DNA of 64,000 nucleotides from Erodium maritimum (taxonomy: Eukaryota > Streptophyta > Magnoliopsida > Geraniales > Geraniaceae), in the NCBI GenBank assembly GCA_963921825.1, contig OY997596.1:10235001-10299000 (forward strand), read 5' to 3'. A program made the position numbers and the translations under genes. The notes below the pieces were generated by a model that saw only the letters and a program-made list of their open reading frames with translations, searched no databases and was not told the DNA's origin. Below, in pieces: positions 56,471-64,000 of the stretch (positions are counted from its first letter, which is position 1; each line of letters starts with the position of its first letter).

Positions 56471-58139
56471 CGTCTCCGGCTATCACAACCCGTTCCATTT
56501 ATGTCGTACCAGATCACGAAGCCTCGGTCCCGACACCTTCTCGTCACGTAGAATCGGGGTAACATCCCAGACCGGAAATCCCTCAGGCCGACGTCTTCCT
56601 GTCACGTAGAAATCAGGGCCTCACGCATACTGGACCGACACATACTTCGGTCGTACGCATTCCCGTCACGAATACTCGGGGTATCAAACACGCCATCTTT
56701 GGCCTCGATACACTACACCGGAACTATCCCTCGGTGTAAGTACCACTCCGGTAACACACATCAAGAGTATAACACACATCTCAAGATATAGTTCGACCCC
56801 GGTATACCAACCAGACCAAACTCACCATAACACACAAACCGGTCTATCAACCACCCGGTCATATCACAAACAAGGATTCACATTACAACAAACACGGCAC
56901 ACTTGCCCACACACAGTCACAATCATGCAACACCGAGTACAATCTTATTTAGACTCTCACACAGCGGTTATAGCACACAACACGCAATCCTAGGGCTCGA
57001 CATGGCCCATCTACCAGCACAACAATCCCAAACTTACGGCTCGACATGGCACGTAAGATATCCCTCAGTTCACTCGTTCCTCACATTCTAATCATCCCAT
57101 GCTAACAATCAAAACAAGTGATTGCAACCTACTTGTTACTAGACTCGTCCGGTTATTTTATAACATAAACGATCGTTCTAGTTTTATTATTACCTAGCAT
57201 GCATACTAGTAACTTTCCGTAATTAAACCGGTATTCGCTACTTTTCCCTACCTCAAGAAGAACCAACAGTTGCGTCCCCTAACTGCTGACATCCGGGCCT
57301 ACCTCCGGTCTTCTCCACGATCGAGGTCCAAGCCTGGGTTTAACAAAAGGACAGTAATCAGTCCCGGTCCAGTTCGTAATAGTCCTCAAATTTTATTAAC
57401 GGTTCAGTCCTCTAAATGATCTGATTTAAGTCATTTAGAAAGTCCGAGGTCCTTGAAATTATATGATTTAAACCAATTAATTAATTAATTAAATTAAGTA
57501 AATTGGCCCGACCCGAATCCGACCCGGATCCAGAACCCGGACCTGCCCCGGAACTGACCCGAACCCTGCCCTAGACCCGACCCAGACCCGGCTCCGACCC
57601 GGGTCCAGACCCGAGTCCAGGAACCTAGGCCTGGCCCGAGGCTTGGTCCGGCCCGAGATCGTCCTGGGCCCGAGATCGACCCTGGCCTGCTCAGACCAAC
57701 GGCCCGTTTCACGGCCCAGGTTTAGACTAGCCCAAGGCCCAGTCTGGTCTGAAACTCGAGCACGGGAGAGGGGCGGCGATGGTCTTGCTCCGGCGAGTTC
57801 TCCGGCCTTGAAAAGGGCGGCGTGGTGGCAGGGAATCCCGGAGAAGGGATGGTCGTGGCTGAGAGAGGCGTCAGGGAGGTGCAACGGTGGTCAACGCGCG
57901 ATCCAACGTTTCCCCGTCTCAGATCTGGCGAGAGAAGGGGGTCGCCGACGTCGATTCCGGTTTAATCCGACCCAAAACCCACTCGCCAACTCTCGATTTC
58001 CAGGAAAGGAAGGTCGGAGAAGGTGAGCCGGCCGGACAGATAGCTCACCGTCTCAGGTTTCCTCTGATACGGCGTGTTGAGGTTCGAACGGGAGAGGGCG
58101 ATGACGACTGGCTCCGGTTCAACGAGGACGAAGAAAGGG

Positions 58140-58153
58140 GGGGGGGGGGGGGT
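58140..58153. repeat. G homopolymer in LTR D
   Basis: A run of about 14 G (aagggggggggggggggg-like), a likely sequencing and assembly weak point. Confidence 0.75.
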
Positions 58154-58558
58154 TTCTGGTGCGAGAGGGAGTCGAGGATGGAAGGGAAAGGTCCGGAGAG
58201 AACTTGGGTCTCCGACGTGGCTCGGACGACGAGCGAGCGATCGGATCTGAGACAGAGAGAGGCGAGGGAGAAGAGACGGCGTCCCTTGGGATTCGTGAGT
58301 GCTCTGAAGTAGGAGATGATCGAGTTAGGGTTGAGGGTTCGTGCACTGGGCTTGGGTCCGACTTCGTGCGGTGTGGGCTTGACCCGCGACAGCGAGCTGG
58401 GCCCGGTCCTCTACCGGTCCAATTCAGCCCAGCTGCTCCCTTTTTTTTTTCTTTTCTTTTGCAATCGCTCCAGAATTCAACCGTTTTTCAATCTCGACGT
58501 CCCAATCGAACCAATTGAAATAATAAAACTTTTAAACCAGGGCGGTCTTTATACCTCT

Positions 58559-59530
58559 TCTCCAAGCCTTAACTACGAACAATCTAAAGTCTTTCAACAC
58601 ATATCCATTGAAAATATGAATGGCTTTGTTGAAGCCTTCCAAGGATTTGAAGTGTATGAAGCCAAGCCACCTTCCTCTGGGTCTTGTAAGAGTCTCTACC
58701 TTGTAGATTTCCCCACACTATTGAAAAAGATTTGTATCCAAGTAGCTGAGGTTTGAAGAGGAAGATTGTGCACAAAACCCCAATGTTCATCTTGTTGTGA
58801 CTGACTTCCCAATCCTCCTAGATTTGGTTGATCCCTTTGTGGCGAGACCACGATAGATTTGAGTTGTCCTCCTTTTGTCACCACTTGTCTTTCGGAGCCA
58901 GGGGGAGGTCCACTGGAGGATGAAGAAGCCAGTGAAAATTCCGATAAGCTGAAGAAGCTTACTGTAGAGACATTGTAGCAACTTGAGGGAAAAACCTTTT
59001 TTCTTAGAAATCGACATTTTCTCAAGGTATAGTAGAACTAAGAGTGAAACACGACACGTCCTCCCATGTGGAGTCATCAGACGCTAAATCTGATCATTGG
59101 ATAAGCTTTTGAATTACTGCCATGTTGCGTTTTGACCATCCGAGTTTGTACAACATAGGAGAGCCAAACTTTGATTTGACTAGCAGTTGTTACTCCAGAA
59201 ACACTAAGACTAGTTTGTGGCCGTATCCCAAATGATCTTTCAATATCGACACATAAAAAATGGGATGGAGTTAAGAGTGCTCTAGACGTTTGTTTGACTG
59301 TTCATTTAAGGATGATGGATTGTCGAGTGTTCGAGAGTTATGTTCCTCCTTTGAACAACTCCTTTCAAAAGTTGAACATGATGGTAATCAGTGCAACTTA
59401 AACACTCTGTCCAAGAAGGTATGAGCAAGTTGTGTGGCAAAGAATTGATGTTTGGGCAAATAAAATGACCGAGCTGGATGGGACGATTAACCATGAACAA
59501 GATAGTCGTAACCATGAGAAGATGGGAGGC
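58559..59530 (-). pseudogene. Ty3/gypsy pol remnant (integrase and chromodomain end)
   Basis: On the minus strand, scattered in several frames, I read integrase phrases FLDRVFKLH (59418-59392) and TLEHSTIHHP (about 59330, the AYHPQTDG region). Further on is STWEDVSCF (about 59073-59050), the end of the chromodomain-like LVKW...ATWED motif. Stops and frameshifts are frequent. It may be the internal part of an old chromovirus-type element. No LTR belonging to it is identified. Confidence 0.6.
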
Positions 59531-59575
59531 CTTTAGAAACTAATGTAATGAAACTGTAAATTATCTGTACTCAAG

Positions 59576-59657
59576 GTGGACGTGCCGGAGTGGTTATCGG
59601 GCATGACTAGAAATCATGTGGGCTTTGCCCGCGCAGGTTCGAATCCTGCCGTCCACG
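59576..59657 (+). tRNA. trnS-AGA: tRNA-Ser (anticodon AGA)
   Basis: An 82-nt class II tRNA. The acceptor stem GTGGACG pairs with CGTCCAC, and the discriminator is G. The anticodon loop ctAGAaa gives AGA (Ser). A long variable arm follows (GTGGGCTTTGCCCGC). The T-loop GGTTCGAATCC also serves as the Pol III B box, and TGCCGGAGTGGTT is the A box. There is no intron and no CCA encoded. A T-rich run (ttctttttc) just downstream is the Pol III terminator. All stems are intact, so it is probably functional. It decodes UCU (and UCC/UCA by wobble after A-to-I editing). Confidence 0.97.
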
Positions 59658-59658
59658 T

Positions 59659-59667
59659 TCTTTTTCT
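59659..59667 (+). terminator. Pol III terminator of the tRNA gene
   Basis: TCTTTTTCT directly after the tRNA 3' end; T4 or longer is the normal Pol III stop. Confidence 0.8.
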
Positions 59668-60560
59668 TTTCTCTCTTATTTAAATGGACTCACTTAATTA
59701 TAGTTTGTCTCCAAAAGTTCACGCATGACTGTGACTGTTTCTGAACAAACTATAGCTCCATCTTATCATCTACACTTTCCAGATGAATCTTGTTGTACAT
59801 TCAATTTTCCTTACAGGAAAGAAAGATTATTGACAGAGCCTTACATTCAAAATATATGAATACAGAAATTAATTTAATAACAAGTCTTTAGTTTGAATTT
59901 TTAATCAAGGCTTTAGTCCACTGATATAAAGTCATGTTAGCAGCACTGCTTCATGAACTTTATGCATACATGATACATACAAGAGACATTCCTAAACTAA
60001 TACCTTTCTAGAATATTAAGTTTAAGGATACCAATTCAGACAAGGTGTTAAAAGAGGAACACTCTCAGAAATTCCTTTTTGACTAAGACCTTCCACAACG
60101 AAGGTTTTTACCCGGAATCCGCCAAAAAGTGAGTTTAGACCGATTCGACCGTCTAAAAATTCATCAACGTCGATTCGGATCGAATCTTCAACATTGACCT
60201 ATAGAGAATCGTCACGCGGCGACGATTTAATATTTGATTTAAATTGTTTCCTTAATTATTAACCTATTAATGATTAATTAATTAATTAATAACCTATTTA
60301 ATTATTCCTTAATTAGTAACTATTCAATAATGTACTTAATAATAGAAATTTAATTCTTTCCTTAATAACTAAAATTTAATAATTTCTTGATTAAGATTAT
60401 ACTAATTTATGATTCATTCTTTAATATTTTATAATTTAATATTATTTATTTAAGATTATAATAAAAAAGATATTTATAATTTAATATTTCATAATTATTA
60501 TAAGGTATTTTTGTATTTATTAATTTAAGAATAAGATTATCTAATTAATAAAACAATTTA
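59668..60560. other. AT-rich intergenic
   Basis: No gene. From about 60220 to 60560 it is very AT-rich with repeated ttaattaattaa and aataattta phrases; this sequence continues beyond the LINE at 63041. Confidence 0.5.
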
Positions 60561-63040
60561 TATGTTTAAATTAATTTTTTTTGAGGAAATATGAGATTTT
60601 ATTTAAATATCGACAAGAATGATATTTTGAAGAGGCTCGGGAATATGACCTCTTTGCCAATTCCAGACAGGGGAAGAACAAGCCGCCCTGGCAAGCCAAT
60701 GAGCTGCTTTGTTTGCTGTCCGTCTTACAAAATCGAGTTGCACGCACTCGAGTTTAGCTAAAAGGGAAATACAATCTGTCACAATTGTTCCTAAAGGAGA
60801 TAGCAATCGCCCTCCTTTCCTGATCATATCCACTATGACCTTACAGTCGTTTCGCACATACGCCCTTTGCCTTGGATACTGTAGTAGCCATGTCAGTGCT
60901 TCATGAATCGCATATGCCTCCATGAGACCCGGGTTCTGAGATCCGTGGAATGATGCAGAACGGGCCCCTCTGAGTTGTCCCTTGTCATCTTTGCATGTCC
61001 AGCCAGTTCCTACCTTATCTGCCGCCGCAAAGAACGCTCCATCTGTATTTATGGCCCAAGTCACTTGAATGGGACGTTCCCAAGATTCCGCTGCATCTAT
61101 ATGTGACTGTCGGGGGATTGCCTGTGCTTGAAGTTTCCTTTTCCTGGCTTCCAGCCAACATGCATGTAGATGAAAAGCTGTTTGGAAGATACTGGCGGCC
61201 GGTTGTGCGATACTTTCCCAGACTACTTTGTTTCTGGCCTTCCACAACTCTCTCAAAATACATCCTATCAGGCCACCACTCGCCGGAGGATTGAGCTGAA
61301 GCGTGCTCTGCACCCAGCTGACTATATCCTGAGCATCTTGGGGGGTGTTCAGTCTAGACTTGGCCCATCATTCTGCCGCTACAGGACATTAGACCAGGAG
61401 GTGCAGCTCGGATTCATTTGCCCTTGAACAGACCGGGCACTTCGCCTCCATAGCCACATGCTGTCTCCTAAGGTTGTCTGCCACCTGTATGACACCCTGA
61501 ACATGTTCTCCACAGAAAAGTCTGCACCTTCGGCATCACTTTCATCGTCCAAATAGTCGTCCATACTTCCGTCTGAGCCTAAAATGACGCCTACTCCTGT
61601 TGACCCAGGCTATAAGCTGACCTCACGGAATACTTCCCCAGATAATCCCACGCCCAATACCATGAATCTGATGTGGTCGTCCTGCTGATCGGGACTGCCA
61701 GTATCGCTCGCTGGTCTTCCAAATTGAATAGGTTACTGATCACCTCTATGTCTCATCGCCTCTCGTTAGGCCTCATCAGGCCCGACACTGGGGTGTTATC
61801 GATACCCGGTCCCATCGATTGCACTCTCGCCACTACCCCTGTTAGCCACAGATGGTCGCGTATCGACGTAGTTGTCCCTGGGCCAATCGACCTTCGTGCT
61901 CCACTTTTAATCAGATCTTGCGTAGATAGAATGCTCTGCCAGATATAGCTCTGATTCGTTTTCCGGACCGCCTCAAACACCGAGGACTCTGGATAGTACC
62001 GAGACTCCAGCACCCTCACTACCAAGCTGGATTCCTCTGTCACGAGCTTCCATAGTTGCTTCCCCAGTAGAGCCGTATTGAAATCGTACAAGTTCTTGAA
62101 TCCCAGCCCTCCCTCCTCCTTCGAGCGAGACATAATCGCCCACGACTGCTAGATGACGCCTTTCCTGTCCAGGCCCGGTAACTTCCACCAAAAGCGGGCT
62201 AACGCTACATTCATTTTGTCCAGGGTTCCTTTTGGAAGCCTCATGACACTCATCGTGTATGTAGGGATTGCTTGTAAGATAGATTTGACTAAAACATCCT
62301 TACCCGCCCCATTTAGCAATTTCCGGTCCCATCTCTGAATCCTCTGAAGGACCCTACTCAACACATAATGCAGCCCCTGTTTCCTGTTGCGTCCCATCAT
62401 GTTCAAAATCCCCAGATAGGGAGACGGACGTGTCAATTCCGAGATCCCAGAATATGGACCTCTTCTCCCGTCTGGTAATCGTCGTGTTGGTACTAAAGAA
62501 CAATGATGACTTTTTTTGATTAACCACTTGCCCCGATGCTTCCTCAAACATTCGAAGAAGATTCCTCAATCGTCCAATTTCCTCTAATGTCGCCTTGCAG
62601 TAGACATAACACTCGTCTGCAAAAAAACAGATGGGTGAGCGAAGGCGCCCATGAGGCCACTTTAACCCCGTGTAGGTCTCCTCCGCTTTCTGTCTCCTGG
62701 AGGAGGCGTGAAAAACCTTCCATGCAAAATAGGAATAGATATGGGGAAAGCGGGTCCCCTTTCCTGATTCCTCTCTCCGGTTGGACGAACTTCGCCTGCT
62801 GGCCACCTGCCACAATGTTGTATGTTACCGAGTATGTGCAGCGTCGAACAAGTGCTATCCACTCCTCCTCAAACCCGAATCCACGCATCATATACCATAA
62901 GAACCCCACTCCACTCTATCATAGGCCTTACTCATGTCTACGTTTAGAGCCACCCACCCCTCTCGGCCCTGTCTCTTATGCTTCAGGAAGTGTAGGGTTT
63001 CGTATGAGAGAATGATGTTATCCTTATGTTTAAATTAATT
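60561..63040 (-). mobile_element. 5'-truncated LINE (L1-type) with 16-bp target duplication
   Basis: TATGTTTAAATTAATT occurs at 60561-60576 and 63025-63040. The insert (60577-63024) is in minus orientation; its A-tail appears as tttttt at the left, and it begins within the reverse transcriptase at the right. The clean truncation and A-tail are standard for target-primed reverse transcription. Confidence 0.93.
60603..63020 (-). pseudogene. LINE ORF2 remnant: reverse transcriptase and RNase H
   Basis: Reading on the minus strand, the RT palm comes first (from about 62930): GFEEEWI, PERGIRKGDPLSPYLF and the catalytic box, which here reads FADECYVYC (about 62620), Glu replacing the second Asp of FADD. 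Next are thumb/connection phrases (RWDRKLLNGAGKDVLVKSIL, ARFWWKL, GGLGFKNL, to about 61750). Last is an RNase H domain in an intact frame (61313-60603) with NTDGAF, LMEAYAIHEAL, RNDCKVIVDMI and VRRTANKAAHWLAR, carrying the Asp-Glu-Asp metal ligands. At least three frame changes (near 62545, 62145 and 61750-61313) and a stop after RKGVI break it. The N-terminal endonuclease and ORF1 are missing because of the 5' truncation. Confidence 0.9.
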
Positions 63041-63112
63041 AATAATACAATCGATATGTTTAAGATTATTTGTTTAAATTTATATTATTTTATTCATAAT
63101 AAAAAAATCCTT

Positions 63113-64000
63113 CGTTTTTTTAGAAAAAAACAATTGTATATTATAAATAACGAGTGTTTACAAGCAGATAAGCAATAAAATACTGGAATTGAAATGACAC
63201 AATTGTAAACGAGTTCCCGCGATGGAGGACGCTCAAGTAGGAAAGTAAAGAGCTCAAGACATCGACCGTCTCCTTGAAATGTTTGGAAGGGGATACTGTG
63301 ATAGTGTTTGACGACCGATACAGCGAATCCATACTAGAAGCTAGGAAAGAGCAGACTCATTGCCAAAGAAAAACTATGGTGGACTAAGTACTCCTCCGGG
63401 TTGTCAACGTGTGTCGTCCTCCCTGGACTAATAATGGTAGGGCTCCATAATGCGGGATTGCTGACCTTCGAGCAGGTAGGGGAATACCTTGCCGGTTCTT
63501 GGTGGGGCCACCACTGCCACCTAGCATCCATAGGGGTGGTGAAACCGACCGACCCCCCTTTGGACCACCTCGGACTCATTCGGCGAAGCGAGGGGGCTTA
63601 GATCCCCCCGCCGTTATGTTTGATGCTCCATCCGAGTGGGTGGAACCTTCTGTTTCCGCTTGATCGGACCTAAGTATTGTAGAATACACAACCACCCCCC
63701 TCGTCTGGCCTAGTTCGACCCTATACTTCCCCGGCTTCCATCTGACCGGGCCCTGGTCTCCCCGGGCCATGAGTCTCGCTTATAGTGGGCCCCGGCCCAA
63801 CGACAGACGTTGGAAGCCCATGTTAATTGGCCCACCAACTAGACCTCATCCCAACAACAAATGGTGGGGGCCTGCTACTTGTGGCCCACAAACCGGAGCC
63901 CTAGCGGCTCATTCCCCTCACGTCGCCACCATGTCGTCCGCTCTCGGTGTTCGATCGGTACTATCGTCTCGCATGGTTCCGGCACCGGCAAGTTAGAAAC
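63113..64000 (-). mobile_element. Second member of the 49-kb retroposon family (cut by window edge)
   Basis: After an A-run (tttttttt near 63114-63121 on the plus strand), 63380-63620 matches 48930-49160: the shared phrases are gtgtgtcgtcctccc, taatggtagggctcc, gcgggattg, ccaccactgccacc-like text and a cccccgccg end. The remainder to 64000 is GC-rich like the ORF part of the other copy, but its frame is broken here. The 5' end is outside the window. Confidence 0.65.

Larger units (their letters stand above)
55646..58553 (+). mobile_element. Solo LTR D (related family)
   Basis: Starts TGTCACGCCCCAAATCC and ends GGCGGTCTTTATA, flanked by CCTCT (55641-55645 and 58554-58558), 2908 bp. The terminal CA expected of an LTR reads TA, one transition away. 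Its layout resembles LTRs A-C: a ggggtgagctttcgccc phrase, a GC-rich tandem array, gctacttttccctacctc, and a GC-rich 3' third. The sequence is otherwise divergent, so it is a sister family. There is no gag or pol. Confidence 0.82.

Noticed and set aside
57643-58346. Overlapping long open frames (Arg/Gly/Pro-rich) on both strands
   Set aside because: They fall in the GC-rich 3' third of solo LTR D. Frames stay open because of base composition, and no domain is recognised.

Overview
The window is plant nuclear DNA, most likely from a eudicot. The evidence is a 26-exon NAA15 gene with GT-AG introns, a plant DsPTP1-type phosphatase, a tRNA-Ser(AGA) gene, and a dense nested set of plant transposons: a FAR1-type Mutator-like element, a Ulp1-carrying Mutator element, MuDR, hAT, a LINE, solo LTRs and a MITE. 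Only four pieces look like ordinary host sequence: the phosphatase (29144-29683), NAA15 (38475-48445, minus strand), the tRNA (59576-59657), and possibly a tandem-repeat region near 37 kb.

Positions 1 to about 23486 appear to be one large Mutator-like element whose left end lies outside the window. From left to right it holds a FAR1-type transposase (416-5913), two pairs of tandemly duplicated small coiled-coil genes (13218-13535 and 14030-14347; 15347-15694 and 16519-16836), and an antisense gene with a C48/Ulp1 protease domain (17377-23048). Almost every non-coding part of the element (flanks, introns, promoters) carries a degenerate array with a period of 21-22 bp. Only a CGCAAA core is conserved in it, and the phase is kept over as many as eleven or twelve consecutive units. 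I regard this as the most interesting signal in the window: a phased binding-site array, possibly paired with the element's own small proteins, comparable to the VANC/motif anti-silencing system of Arabidopsis VANDAL elements.

The element is no longer autonomous. Solo LTR A (1425-4380, TSD TATCT) sits inside a transposase codon. Solo LTR B (6012-12727, TSD CATTT) sits just downstream and is itself split by solo LTR C (8951-12385, TSD CCGAC). The Ulp1 gene has six in-frame stops and one damaged splice acceptor, all explicable as C-to-T or G-to-A transitions.

From 23.5 to 38 kb the sequence is mostly decayed. It contains a MuDR-type transposase pseudogene (25780-27819), the phosphatase gene with a tandem duplication in its 5' leader, an old retroelement-like segment (about 31.6-34.7 kb) carrying a 1.4-kb retroposon with a 17-bp target duplication, and a 285-bp tandem repeat (36.7-37.85 kb). 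From 38.5 to 48.4 kb lies NAA15; my exon model gives 897 codons plus stop. A 1.29-kb retroposon (48685-49972, 16-bp TSD) lies about 240 bp upstream of its start codon.

From 50.1 to 55.25 kb a long-TIR MITE contains a 4.6-kb hAT element (50217-54860, TSD CTTCAATA) with a dead transposase. A fourth, related solo LTR (55646-58553, TSD CCTCT), a Ty3/gypsy integrase remnant, the tRNA gene, a 5'-truncated LINE (60577-63024, 16-bp TSD) and a second copy of the 49-kb retroposon family fill the rest.
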